Of a stretch of 64,000 nucleotides of DNA, positions 26,041 to 37,688 are shown piece by piece; positions within the stretch are counted from its first letter, which is position 1; the number at the start of each line of letters is the position of its first letter. Below the pieces are notes generated by a model. The model worked only from the letters and a program-made list of their open reading frames with translations. It did not search any database and had not been told where the DNA came from. The DNA lies in contig OZ231127.1 of the NCBI GenBank assembly GCA_965153355.1, positions 43,462,001-43,526,000 on the forward strand, in the 5' to 3' direction. This DNA comes from Flaccisagitta enflata (taxonomy: Eukaryota; Chaetognatha; Sagittoidea; Aphragmophora). Position numbers and translations under genes: made by a program.

Positions 26041-26420
26041 TTTACTGCTCGTAGTTCATTACGAGAAAACCTCAAAGAAAGATTCTCCTCCATCCTTAGG
26101 ATATAAGGCTAAATCTCAACTTTAGGAAATCACTAACTTATTATCTTACCGGTTACCTTCTTATGTAATTCTTGCAATAAAAGGAGAAAAAATGGCGAAA
26201 AACTTTTTTCGTATTTTCCTACGATGTGAGAGATTATAATTTTATTTCTTTTTCTGAAAATGATCGCTTTTCAGCGCCAAGAAGTGGAAAGTTTGACTTA
26301 GTTTCCTCTCTTTCTTTGACGAAGGTCGGTACCTTAGAAATTTCTGCCTCCAAAACCAGGAAAGTAAAAGAAAAGAAAAAAGTCAAGTGTAAACGAAACC
26401 GACCGACTGTAAAGACTCGC

Positions 26421-26488
<68 letters not shown>

Positions 26489-26496
26489 GCAACAGC

Positions 26497-26537
<41 letters not shown>

Positions 26538-26549
26538 AAACAACAACAA

Positions 26550-26644
<95 letters not shown>
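26421..26644. repeat. (CAA)n microsatellite
   Basis: About 220 bases of CAA with a few CAG and AAA units. The poly-Gln frame across it has no gene context. Confidence 0.95.
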
Positions 26645-26649
26645 GTTTT

Positions 26650-27360
26650 CTTGCTCTCTCTTTGCCACTAGCGATTTCGTTCTCGTTCAATGTACTGTTC
26701 AATTAGATCTAGCTTCTTACAGCTTTCATTTGTTATTACCTACATCGCCACAAAAATCCAATCTAAAATCATGTAAAATCACATTATTAAACTGTACACA
26801 TACATATCGATGAAATTTGGTAAATGAATACCTGAATATACATTATATCATTCTTAAGCTTGATGAAGCTTCGAATCACCTCTACCGTGGATCTTAATTT
26901 GATGGTATAACAGATGCCATCGGGCCATGCCTATTCAAATCTAAATAAAATCAAAATCATCCGAATGTCTCCCTTAATAAACCTTTCAAAAGGGGGAATA
27001 TTCGGCTACTATCGCTGATGATGAGACCTCTAGTCCTCCAAATAAAAATGTACTAACTTGATTACTAATCTAATTTTCTTCTTCCAATTGTCGACATCAT
27101 TGCCAATTTGTTATCTCTTCATTCATCGTTTCAGTTGACTCGTATGGATTGTGTAATAAATGTCAAATCTGTTACCGGGAAAGGGTGCTGCATTTCTTTA
27201 TTTTAACAACAACGACGATAATATCGTCCTGGTTTAGGTAGCCCGCAGTTGTCCATGGAATGCACTAATTCTATGATGAATATAACACGAGGTGATACAA
27301 TCAATCAAGCCTAAAGGCACCAGTCAGGTCACCCAACCATTTCGACATAATTTTTGTTTA
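26650..27360. other. No gene seen
   Basis: AT-rich unique sequence between the CAA array and an HP element. Confidence 0.5.
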
Positions 27361-27362
27361 AA

Positions 27363-27516
27363 AACAAGGCCGGATACACGGCAATCCAGTCGCGGACGGT
27401 TGGGCAGGAGCAGTAATGCGAAAACCTCCCACAATTCAAAAATGTTACTGACGGACGGACGGATCGACCGACCGACCAACACGGCAAAGTGTAGAGTCGC
27501 GTGTCAGCGACTAATT
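27363..27516 (+). mobile_element. HP element, subtype A/B intermediate
   Basis: The word AGTCGCGGAC lies at 27388-27397. The hairpin is AGTCGCGTGTCAGCGACT at 27495-27512. Its right arm GTCAGCGACT matches the complement of the word in 9 of 10 positions, including the subtype-specific GTC. Confidence 0.6.
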
Positions 27517-27611
27517 ATTCTTCGACTGTTAGTCCAAAACAACTCTGATTCACCTTTGTGGCTCACAATTTTTCACAATACTGCCTCTTGCCAGTTGTTT
27601 TGACTTATGTT

Positions 27612-28046
27612 CGTCTTCTTCTTCTTCTTCTTCTTCTTCTTCTTCTTCTTCTTCTTCTTCTTCTTCTTCCTTTTAGCCTTCTTCTTTTTCTCCTTCTTCT
27701 TCTTCTTCTTCTTCTTCTTCTTCTTCTTCTTCTTCTTCTTCTTCTTCTTCTTCTTCTTCTTCTTCTCCTCCTTTTTTTTCTTCTTCTTCTCCTTCTTTTT
27801 CTTCTTCTACTTCTTCTTTTTCTTCTTCCTCTTCTCCTTCTTTTTCTTCCTCTTCCTCTTCTTCTCCTTTTCCTTTTTTCCCCTTCTCCTTCTTCTTCTT
27901 CTTCTTCTTCTTCTTCTTCTTCTTCTTCTTTTTCTTTTTCTTTTTTCTCTTCCTCTTCTTCTTCTTCTTCTTCTTCTTCTTCTTCTTCTTCTTCTTCTTC
28001 TTCTTCTTCTTCTTCTTCTTCTTCTTCTTCTTCTTCTCCTTCTTCA
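27612..28046. repeat. (TTC)n array
   Basis: 435 bases of TTC with TCC and TTT interruptions, the longest trinucleotide tract here. Confidence 0.95.
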
Positions 28047-28440
28047 TCGCCCTTCTTCTTGTGCTTGTTTCCTTTTCCCATTCATCCAACTCTCATCCTG
28101 AACAGCGAACATCTTCGTGAGACTAATGTGACATTAAATATGCAAGGGAGGTAAGAAGATGGAAGAGGAGCAGAAGTCAAGAGGAGGAGGAGGAAAGGGT
28201 GAAGAGCAGGGGGAGGAAGAAGGAAGGAGAAAGCATCTGGGTAACTTACTTTATGGTCATTCTCTCCCCTTTGGCTCCAAGCCACTGACTTTAACAACGA
28301 CAACAAACCAGAACAGAAAGAGAGAGAGAGCGAAACAACAACCAGGAAAAAGTGTTGATAATTGTAAAGATTAGTAATCACTGATGACCTCCCAGAGAAA
28401 CAGAAAACTCTTTTCTATCTATTCTTTTGTACCAACACAG

Positions 28441-28551
28441 GGCAAGCAGGAATATCTGCGACTAATTCAGTTATATAGGTCACGCCAGCCGATAAAATGG
28501 TCCATAGGGATCAATGAATGTTGCGATAATTTGAGCAACTACGGTTTGATG
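28441..28551 (+). CDS. Possible isolated internal exon (37 codons)
   Basis: A good acceptor (TATTCTTTTGTACCAACACAG, ending 28440) and a good donor (ATG|GTAAGT, 28552) enclose 111 bases. Only one of three frames is open, phase 0 at both ends. It encodes GKQEYLRLIQLYRSRQPIKW and then SIGINECCDNLSNYGLM. No partner exon was identified within the window and I do not recognise the peptide. It could be chance. Confidence 0.3.
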
Positions 28552-28860
28552 GTAAGTTAGACGAGTCGTTTATTACCGACAATTTCGTAGCTTACGAGGA
28601 ATTCATGGCCGACAATTACGACATTCAGGACGGTGCCATGAATGGGGATAACAGCGAGCATAACATCGCCATTAACACAAATTACACGATTTATACAATA
28701 GTGCGTTATGTCTATCTGTTTTTTGATAGTGTCGTAGTATTAGGAGTCAGGACGATCATGATTTGAGACAGCTTCATCTTCAATGATCATAGCAATGAAA
28801 CCAACTTTGTCGTCGATAACACAAACGACATCAAGACTAATGTCCACACACACGCACACA

Positions 28861-29126
28861 GGGGGTGTTTCTAGTCAGAGACAATCGCGTTTTGAACGGG
28901 CCACTTGGTAGCTCGCTACGTTTGTTCGCTCGCACCCACTCCGCTCACTCGCTCCGCGGCGCTCTGCTTTGCTACGCTTGCTTTGCTCGCTTGCTCCATT
29001 CACGGGCTTGCTCACTCACTTCGCTCACTCCCTCGTGGGACAACTGAATTTCTTAGATATGTGTTCATGCTGTGAACGCGGCTCTCCAAAACGAACGCGT
29101 TTTTGGCGCTCACTAGAAACACGCCC
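28861..29126. mobile_element. Short GTGTTTCTAGT TIR element
   Basis: The left end is GGGGGTGTTTCTAGTCAG and the right end, inverted, is GGGCGTGTTTCTAGTGAG. The interior has many CGCTC/GCTTGCT words (28900-29040) and TTCATGCTGTGAACGCG. Confidence 0.5.
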
Positions 29127-29129
29127 ACA

Positions 29130-29568
29130 GAAGCGAAAGAAGAAAGTAAAGGCAAGAGTGCCACATTAACAACATGGTCGTTGGTTGGCCGTTGGTTGTT
29201 GATCGTCGGTCATTTCCGTCTGGCGCTAAATGAGGTAACCAATGCAATGAAGGCGATTGAAGGAGGGGAAGAAGAATTTGACCCATCACTGGAAAGGAGG
29301 AAGCAGGAAAACAAGGACGGAGGAACAAGGGTACAAAGGAGAAGAAGAGGAGAGGGAAGTGTAGGAAGGCGGGGAAGGAGAAAGGAGAAGCAGATTGGGA
29401 TAAATGGATGGGAAGGAGGCATATTGACTGATCGCTGAGAAGGAAAACGAGGACAAAGGAGAAAGGGGAGGAAGGGGAAGAGGAGGAAGGAGATGGGGGA
29501 ATAGGAGAAGCAAGGAGGAGGGATTTTGCTTTTGGTAGGGGTAAGAAGGAAAGGAAGAACGAAGGAGA
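29130..29568. other. Purine-rich spacer
   Basis: Long G/A-rich tract (29240-29570) with no periodic unit and no credible gene. Confidence 0.5.
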
Positions 29569-29970
29569 ATAGTCGCAAAAGCGTTAGATGGTCAGCGGTA
29601 CCCGTTGCCCCTATGTGAGTATATGTGGGTGTGTGATGGTGAGAGGGGCAGCGGCCCCGAAGGGGCCGATGACCTATGCTTAGTAAGTTTGGAAGCTCTA
29701 GGATTGAATTTGAGCATCAATAATGGGATTTTAGCCTCAAGGCAGTGATTTGAGCCATGAGGCAGTGATTTGAGCCATGAGGATGTGGTTTGAGCCCGAG
29801 GCTGCGATTAGAGCCTCAAGGCTGCGATTTGAGCTTCAAGGCTGGTATTTGAGGCTTTAGGCTGGGATTTGAGCCTTGAGGCTGGGATTTGAGTCTCTAG
29901 GCTGTGGTTTGAGCCTCGAGGCTGTGATTTGAGGCTTGAGGCTGTGATTTGAGCCTCAAGGCTGGGATAT

Positions 29971-32053
29971 AATATAATATAATATAAAAGTAAAGCTACC
30001 GAAGGAAGCAACCTTTTTACGAGTTGCTCATCGAGATGGTAGCTGTTTCGACAGAATTGCAATTATGTGGCAAAGAAAAATAACCAGTCAGTAGTTCTTC
30101 AAAACCAAAAGTACGTGGCAAAGAACTAACCAGTCAGTAGTTCTTAAGAACCAAAAGCGAGCATTGTTACCATGCAACTTCTAAAAATTGAAAATTCCAT
30201 GTTAGAAATATTCAAAATTGACCAGTCACTAGTTTTTGAAAATCTAAAGTATAACTCAGTGAAAAAAAAGTTGCATTTTCACCAAAATTCAACGACTTTC
30301 CAAAATATAAAAATGAAGACTATAAATACATCCAACTAGAAAATATGATGCCTTCATAAGTGCAAATAATATCAGTGATTATTCTCTGAGCAAATACTGA
30401 GGATTTTATGATACTAAGAAACCGTTTGTAGAGAGAAAAAAAAAGAAAATCTGTTTTGATCATCGAGCTCTTATGGTCGCTAAGTTAGTGAGTCATTTAA
30501 TCGGAAAGCATGCTATTCTTCGCTCACGACGGCCGCCGATAACTTTGAAAAACTTGACACTTTTTTCATCCGCAGTAAGAGAATTGTTCAATTGCTCTGC
30601 ATCTTGTCGTAGCTTCATCTCCCATGCTTTCTCCACTTGACATTCCAATTTTGTCATGTCGTGAGTGACAACAACCCCGTTCCATTTTTCCATCCCTTTC
30701 AGCTTCTTTGCCTTCAGGAGCATTGCATTCTTTCTTTCCAAGCATGCAAATTTAACCACCAGGGGGCGCACGTTGCCATTGTTTGATGTTCCAACACGAA
30801 AATTATGGACAATGTCACGAGAAGGATCCAGGTCCAATTCCAAATCGGCAGCAAGCAATTTGATCACTGCAAGGTCGTCATCCTTTTCATGTAGCCCAAA
30901 AATTATGATGTTGTTCTTCTTTCTTTCGCGTAAGACCCACTCTGGAACAAATTGCACAGGTGTGCCATTTGCTGTTGTGGCTAAGTTGGTTGAACTTTGG
31001 GCGTAATTTTGAATTTCATCCACTTTAGCTTTGATGGCTTGAAATTTGGTCTGAAGCTGTTGCAATTGGACATCAGTGGATAAGGTTCTTTCTCCAATAG
31101 CATTCATCTTAGTATTCATTTCATCTTTCATACGCCTTATTTCTTTTTTCTCCTGTTCAAACTTGCAATTCATCGCATCGAGCTGTTGTTGCAATTTGGT
31201 GGATTTCTTCTGAATGGCTTCAGAGTCAGTTTTAGTCGCATCGAGCTGTTGTTGCAATTTGGTGGATTTCTTCTGAATGGCTTCAGAGTCGGTTTTAGAG
31301 GAAACCTGATGCTTTACCACTTGTGCTTTGAAGGAATCAGCACTTTTGATGTGTTTTTCCATTTTTTTGGAAAGCAAATCAATTGAATCATTCAAAGTAG
31401 AATGATGACTGCTAACGCTGTCGATGACGCTAATTAGCTTCTCTACATTGTTTTTCAGTTTTACAATATCACTCTGTATTATCTCCATGTCTTGAGTTCA
31501 GATTGTCAGAGCAGGATGAAACCGAGACTGTTCTAGATAGCTCTTTATCTCAAAGAGTGGCGCTTGTGCCAACTGCCCCAGTGCCCAGTAACTTCCAACT
31601 CTTTGACAATTAGTCTTAGGTTACGATGGCAATAATATATTCAGTACGATTCAGTCTTTCTATGAATTTTTGTCTTGATGGTGAAGGGGTGGACAATTTT
31701 TTTTAACAGAAATTCTTTTCTTAAGTTGTTACACATGAAGACCGAAGCTGGAGAATTGATTCACTTGAACTTTGGATTCAAAACATATGAGGCGATGAGA
31801 GAGAGTGAGACAGAGAGAGCAATTTTTAAGATGACGAAATAAAATGATGATGGTCTTTTTTTACATGATTTTGACCCTTCCCAACGACTGATTGAGATGA
31901 AAATTTACAGTTGGGGGGAGATTGACAAGATGGAATTTTGAGTATATTTTCAGCTTTATACACTACTTGTAAGGCAGCTTTTTAACGAATTTTGTTGGAA
32001 AGTCGCGAAGGTCGAAGAGATGTCGTGTTTCTTCGCCACGTCGCCAATAGCTT
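29971..32053 (-). mobile_element. ORF1-only non-LTR retroelement insert (HAL1-like organisation)
   Basis: The insert carries the 331-aa ORF1 on the minus strand. Its 3' end on the left is a short tail made of several TATAAT-type pentamers (about 29970-29990), as in many LINE tails. The sequence GATAT occurs on both sides (29966-29970 and 32054-32058) and may be a short target duplication. Both flanks are the same 20-bp minisatellite of the host TIR element. Short copies of that host element at 2.3 and 41.5 kb lack this 2.1 kb. About 550 bases of 5' region and 500 bases of 3' region show no other frame. Confidence 0.5.
30493..31488 (-). CDS. LINE ORF1-like protein, 331 aa, with no ORF2 beside it
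   Basis: One uninterrupted frame runs from the ATG at 31488 to TGA at 30495-30493. Residues 1-165 are a long heptad-rich coiled coil rich in Lys, Gln, Glu and Leu. It contains a 21-residue tandem repeat (TDSEAIQKKSTKLQQQLDA, twice). After a short linker comes ERKKNNIIIFGLHE and then a compact alpha/beta-type region to about residue 290. A coiled coil followed by a KKNNIIIFGL-type RNA-binding domain is the usual layout of ORF1 in L1- and CR1-like non-LTR retrotransposons. The expected role is RNA chaperone in the retroelement particle (family knowledge). No reverse transcriptase or endonuclease frame lies on either side. A co-opted host gene is less likely. The frame is intact, so the copy is young or under selection. 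Confidence 0.72.
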   Translation of the reverse strand: MEIIQSDIVKLKNNVEKLISVIDSVSSHHSTLNDSIDLLSKKMEKHIKSADSFKAQVVKHQVSSKTDSEAIQKKSTKLQQQLDATKTDSEAIQKKSTKLQQQLDAMNCKFEQEKKEIRRMKDEMNTKMNAIGERTLSTDVQLQQLQTKFQAIKAKVDEIQNYAQSSTNLATTANGTPVQFVPEWVLRERKKNNIIIFGLHEKDDDLAVIKLLAADLELDLDPSRDIVHNFRVGTSNNGNVRPLVVKFACLERKNAMLLKAKKLKGMEKWNGVVVTHDMTKLECQVEKAWEMKLRQDAEQLNNSLTADEKSVKFFKVIGGRRERRIACFPIK

Positions 32054-32627
32054 GATATGAGGCTTTAGGCTGGGATTTGAGGCTTTAGGCTAGGATTTGA
32101 GCTTTGAGGCTGGGATGTGAGCCTAGAGGCTAGGAAATGGCCCTCCAGACATGGATTTGAGCCTCGACGTATAGATTTCAGCCTCAAGGTTTGGATTTGA
32201 GCCTTAAGGTTGGGATTTGAGCCTCGGGGCTAAAATTTGGGCCTAGAGGCTAGAATTTGGGCCTCGAGACTAGGATTTTGGCCTCAAGGCTAGGATTTGG
32301 GCCCCAAGGCCAGGGTATGAGCTTTGAAGGGGGTGGACGGAGGAGGAGAAGAAGAAGGAAAAATTTCCCCTATGTGTGAAAGCATAGGTCATCGGCCCCT
32401 TCGGGGCCGCTGCCCAAAAAAGGTTTGATGGGGTGAAAGACGAGGAAGAGAGAAAAAGAGAGGGGGATTGCAATAACGCACTTTCACATCAACAACAAAA
32501 ATATCAAACTTTGTAACAAACAATAGCGACAAAAAGATCGATAATGAGAACAAAACCAAAAGAAGCAAAAAAACCGTAATAACACCAATAACCACACGAA
32601 AGCAAAGAACATTTACAACAACAGCAG

Positions 32628-32800
<173 letters not shown>

Positions 32801-33198
32801 CAGTTATAAACACAAAGCAGACAATGGCGTTCAATATCACAAGCAGCCTTTTACTGAAGGTCGAAACTGATTCTTTCGACGCAATTCTGAATTTGAGCGT
32901 CATTAATCTCACATTTTTCCCTCGCTCAGTTTATTCATGCTTTTTTTCTGTCTCTCGCTCTCTCTTACTTTTTCTCCAATTTTTATCGTACCTGTCCGTA
33001 CATCTCGCTGTTTTGATTGTTTTTCTCTTATGTCTGTCAGCTCGTCCGCCTGTCTATTCGTATTTGTCTGTCTGTAGTCTGTCTGTCTGTCTCTTTTACT
33101 GGCATTCGGTCCGTCCGTCTCCAAGTCTGTGTAATAGTGTCTTTGTGTCTGCCTAAATACTGATTATCAATGGCCTTTTCTAGGTTTGAGTGGGCGGG

Positions 33199-33298
<100 letters not shown>

Positions 33299-33330
33299 GC
33301 CCGAATGAATGTATGTGAATTTTCCATTTT

Positions 33331-33450
33331 TAGCTGCGACAAAGCACCTCTATAACTGGCTGTGTCCGTTGGTTGGTCGGTTGGTCGGTTGGTAACGCAA
33401 TCGTTCGACGATCCACACCGTCGCACCTATTGGCCTATATGGCCTTGTTA
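33331..33450 (-). mobile_element. HP element, subtype D (AGGTGCGAC word)
   Basis: The hairpin AGCTGCGACAAAGCACCT lies at 33332-33349, followed by CTATAACTGGCTGTGTCCG and GGTTGGTCGG tetramers. The inner word is GTCGCACCT at 33420-33428. The copy ends GGCCTATATGGCCTTGTT. Confidence 0.6.
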
Positions 33451-33698
33451 CTAGTCTGAGTGCTCTTCTATCAAAATATCATTGATATCACAATGTCGAC
33501 CCTCCCAACATTCGTAGCATTGTTCCCTTGCAAACGAATTTTGCAAAAATGTCCCTGCCCATCCGAACATCACTCTCAGGGGTTGTCCCAGTTTGATTAT
33601 CCCGGCCGTCTGTCTTTTAGATAGACAAAGTATTTGTCGGACATAACCTTGGGTCCTAAACGTTGCTTTTACTCACGCTCACAATGTTTACCTCTCTT

Positions 33699-33700
<2 letters not shown>

Positions 33701-33786
<86 letters not shown>
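33701..33786. repeat. (CT)n microsatellite
   Basis: Pure CT. Confidence 0.95.
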
Positions 33787-33789
<3 letters not shown>

Positions 33790-34043
33790 CTGCAATTAAT
33801 CAACGCCTGACGTTTGTTGGAAGGGCAATCATTTTAAGGCTTAGCGGACTGGTCGGGAGCGAGCAACATTTTAAGTTAAAACGTTTGTTTATTTTCTATT
33901 TGCATTGCATGTCATTCGCCGATCGAGGGTCGATCATGATAATGATGATAATGTTGATGCAGACATCAGGCCGGATTCGCGATAGAACTAGTGTGCGAAA
34001 AAGCTGGGGCAGGGGGTTTGAGACAAATCGAGCTCTATGGCAA

Positions 34044-34203
34044 AACAAGGCTGGATACACGGCCACCAGTTGCGCACGGGTGGGCAGGGGCGGATTTGCT
34101 TGTTTTCCCGCTTTTCGACTCTTGCTGACGGACTGACCAACGGACCGACGGACCAAAGGACGGACGGACAAAGCCTCTGACAAAGTTGCGTGTCCGCAAT
34201 TGA
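34044..34203 (+). mobile_element. HP element, subtype B (GTTGCG word)
   Basis: AACAAGGCTGGATACACGGC is followed by the word AGTTGCGCAC at 34068-34077, and the hairpin AGTTGCGTGTCCGCAATT lies at 34184-34201. The agreement is 8 of 10. Confidence 0.6.
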
Positions 34204-34204
34204 A

Positions 34205-34327
34205 AACAAGGCCAAGTAGGCCAGTAAGGTGCGACGTGTGGATCGTCGAACGAATGCGTTACCCGACCGACCAACCAACCAACTGACGGACACAGCCAGT
34301 TAGAGAGGTGCTTTGTCGCACCTATAA
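34205..34327 (+). mobile_element. HP element, subtype D (AGGTGCGAC word), abutting a subtype B copy
   Basis: The AACAAGGCCAAGTAGGCCAG end starts within two bases of the previous copy. The word AGGTGCGAC lies at 34227-34235. The hairpin AGGTGCTTTGTCGCACCT lies at 34306-34323. The right arm matches the word 9 of 9. Confidence 0.64.
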
Positions 34328-34329
34328 AG

Positions 34330-35315
34330 AAGTTGCTAGAGAGATCAACCAAACAACAGACCAGCATTGAGCAACCTATTTTGAATTTCGCACCCGTTTT
34401 TACTCCAGGCTTTATTGAATTCAAGTACATTGGCGTGTACGTTTCAAATGTTTTTTCGTATGATTGAATATCACAAATGTTGAGGAACCGAACATAATAC
34501 ATGTCCAACTGAGACGGGGGTAGAGACAGAGACAGAGACAGAGCTATTTTGTCTCTCGTTAGATAGCTGTAGCTAGATACATGAAGCTGTAGCTAGATAC
34601 ATGCAGCCATTGGTAGATTCAAACAAAGAAACATGCGAAAGAAATGGTAACCTCTTCCCCGATTCAAATTTTGGATTATGTCTGGTTGGCAAGCAAAAGC
34701 AGCAGTTGGCGTATATACTACATTGACGCTTGGTGAAGGAAGTGAAGCATGTCAGAGCCATGGTCGATTTCTAAGTGTGCTTAATCGATTCGCTCGTAAA
34801 AAGACGATCATTAGTCTCCTCTTTATAATTTTTTTTTTCTCCTTTTACATAAGGCCACGAGATCAAAGAAAAAACTAATGCGGATTCTTTTGAGCTTTCA
34901 TGTAAACTTGAAACGATACAAATCGGATGGCGTGACCGCAAAGCCGTTTGGCTCATGGCCCCACATTGAGATAAGGACATAGAATATACCGCGCAAGTTC
35001 AAGTAAACATACGAATTCAATTCTTAGTAGTCTGTAGTTTTAAGAAAGCTTTGTGGTTAAAACAATCAAATCAATCAAATCAAACTGACTGTAGTTTTCA
35101 GAAGGCTTTGAGGTTAAAACAATCAAATCAAACAATCAAATATCTGAAGGTATTTTCATGATTCACTGCTGATATAGGTCAGAAATTTGGCAAATATGTG
35201 GATCAACAACCAAAATAATTTTGAATGCTATATGTTTTTTTAACTCAATGACAAAATTAGAGAATGTGCATTAAGCAGATTGCTTCATCTGACTTCATAA
35301 TGTAACATTAATGAG
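34330..35315. other. No gene seen
   Basis: Unique AT-rich sequence. Short direct repeats (AAAACAATCAAATCAA) occur at 35055-35140. Confidence 0.45.
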
Positions 35316-35318
35316 CCT

Positions 35319-36742
35319 ATGCGCAATAGCTTGTACTGAAATGACAATAAACAATAAAATCAGAACTCCACAAGTAGTTCTTATTGTGGGGCTGTCTTGG
35401 GCTTCCAATGACATCACTTTTGGTCTGAAAAAATTGCATCTTGCTGTCCGCGCCTTACCTTGAATTTTCCTTTAGCCTATGGGAAACCAAAAATTTCAAA
35501 GTGCTTAAATCTCTGTTTTGACTGCAGATTTGAAATCTGCAGAAAAAACTGTTTATTGAAAGTGCTTTCCTTTTTTCAATATTCCAACTAGAAGGTGCTC
35601 AAAATAAGTGTCAAAGTTTGCAAAACTTACCTTTCTCTTATTTATATGTAAAATCGCCGAACTTACCTTTTTTTATATCTTTAAGATGAATTTTGACTAT
35701 GATCCCGAAGAAATATTGAAAAAAGGAAAGCACTTTCAATTGACAGTTTTTTCTGCAGATTTCAAATCTGCAGTCAAAACAAAGATTTAAGTACTTTGAA
35801 ATTTTTGGATTCCCATAGGCTGAAGGAAAATTCAAGGTAAGGCGTGGCACAGCACAAACTGTAGTACAAAAAAGTGACATTAATGCACCTAGCAAAAGCC
35901 CTAATGTCTGGTAAAAAAAGTTAAGTTTGAATATATGTTCTATGCCGTTAAAAGTTATGAAAAAAATGATTCAGGGACTAAAGGACTTAACAGGGCATAT
36001 ACCCCATTTAGTTAGTTTTGTTTAATCAAAAATGTTTTGTCAATCAGTAAACCCTTTTTCATGGCTCTTGTGGTCGATTCCGTGTGAAAATCGTCAGGGA
36101 CTAAATGGGGACTTGGGGCATATGCCTATTTAGTTTAAATGAAGAAATAAGTTAGTCTAATGGATTCCCCAGGGGTCCCAGATAACTCTAATTTTTAGAC
36201 TATGCCCGTTTCTTATGAATAATTGTAGAAGAGAATTCCCGGGGGCATTACAGCGCAATCTGTAGTGATATTAATGCCTGGGAATTCCTGGAATTCCGTT
36301 CTAATTAATAAATGTGGAGCATGGCTAAAATCGAGAAATTCGATCCAGGGATTTTCGGCATTTAAACTAAATAGGCATGTCCTATTATCCCCATTTAGAC
36401 CCTGAAGATTTTCATAATCGACCAGAAAAACCTTTGATTTTTGGCAACATTGATTAAACAAATAAATTAAGGGCATTTGATAGAGTCGTTGGTCCCTGAA
36501 TCATTTTTCACTAACTGGGCGCGAAATTAAACAACTTTCAGGGGATTTACCTCTGCAGCTTTTTTGCTTACTGTCTTTATTGTCCTACAGGCTGCAGATG
36601 CTGTGCGCGGACAGCAAGATACAAATTTTCAGACCAAAATTGATGCCATTAGAAGCCCAAGACAGCCCCACAACAAGAACTACTTGTAGAATTCTGATTC
36701 TATTGCTTTTAGTCATTTAGGTACAAGCTAATGCGCAACTTA
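35319..36742. mobile_element. 1.4 kb hierarchical foldback element
   Basis: Outer arms of about 130 bases (35321-35450 and 36598-36740) share GGGGCTGTCTTGGGCTTC and AGTAGTTCTT. Inside, a second hairpin (about 35450-35600 against 35690-35855) shares CTGCAGATTTGAAATCTGCA, ACCTTGAATTTTCC and AGCCTATGGG. A third (about 35960-36150 against 36340-36520) shares TTTAAACTAAATAGGCAT. No coding capacity; small frames here are shadows of the hairpins. Confidence 0.62.
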
Positions 36743-36744
36743 CT

Positions 36745-37685
36745 AGCTTGATGAGAACCTTTTTAAGAGCTTGTTTTAAGATCACCAAAAGAATAAACAA
36801 GTGAATTATTAAAAAAAGATAAGGTAAAGAATCTCCTCAAGAAACCCCTTAAGGATATTCATTTATTCTTTTTTTCGTTAATGTCAAATTGACCCGCAAA
36901 TAGGATCTCATAGAGCTAGAAAGCTGCACATTAGCTGGTTTGAAATAAAATCAAAATCATTACATTTTGAAAGAGTCGCACAAGAACAATTCAGATAAGT
37001 AAGGCAAAGCAATCAGCGTAATGTAACGTCTTTAACCTGCTTCAATTCTAACGACTTTGAATCAAGGTGGGTAGATGGAATATCTACTAAAGGTAAACAC
37101 GTTGATAAAAGGTCAAGCTGATTCTTAACAACGACCCTCGTTACCATTAGATTACCAAGACTTATGGACTAAAAAACCATCACTAATTAAAGCTTCTGTT
37201 GATTCTAATGCGTACTGACCGACTAACTGACGTATTTCGCGTTTTGATGCACGGGAGTTGACAGCGAAGTAAACCCACGGTCTAGGATCAAAATAGTAAT
37301 TTACAGCTGCCTTGCGCGTTGAGGTTCAATATCGACATCATTGGTAACCTATAATTCAGTCACCCATCAATCTCAGTATCAAATTTGTTCTCTACAGGAT
37401 GATTTGCAGCAATCGATAGAATTTGTTGAAAGATGCTGATCATGCTGTTTGAGCAAGAGTTGCAGCTTCATGATGCCTAGACTGATCTGATAAAATTCTG
37501 GACAAGACGAAGTTTTAAGGGTCGTTCAAAAGTCGTCTGAAGTTTTTTTCCCCATCAGAGCTAAGCCGGTCAAAATTGGCTGAGTACTAAAAGCAGGACG
37601 GGGCAAAATAAGAAAAAAAAAAGGGAAAGAATTGAGTGGTAGTGGCTGATGGTTCTTTTTTCTCCTCTCTGGATTCCATCTGAAA
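36745..37685. other. No gene seen
   Basis: Unique AT-rich sequence without terminal repeats or open frames of note. Confidence 0.45.
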
Positions 37686-37688
37686 GAG

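Larger units (their letters stand above)
29570..32415 (+). mobile_element. GGCAGCGGCC TIR/minisatellite element, long copy containing the LINE insert
   Basis: The left end is AGTCGCAAAAGCGTTAGATG followed by CAGCGGTACCCG, then the inner repeat GGCAGCGGCCCCGAAGGGG with CCGATGACCTATGCTT. The right end is the inner repeat inverted, ending GGCCGCTGCCC. The inner repeat is itself a hairpin (GGCCCC-GAA-GGGGCC). A minisatellite with unit close to GGCTGGGATTTGAGCCTCAA fills 29690-29965 and 32054-32330 in the same orientation on both sides of the retroelement. Confidence 0.6.

Noticed and set aside
26226-26813. 195-codon frame with a long poly-Gln tract
   Set aside because: The Gln run is the (CAA)n microsatellite; the flanking codons show no gene-like composition or splice sites.
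27558-28154. 198-codon poly-Leu/Ser frame
   Set aside because: It is a translation of the (TTC)n array.
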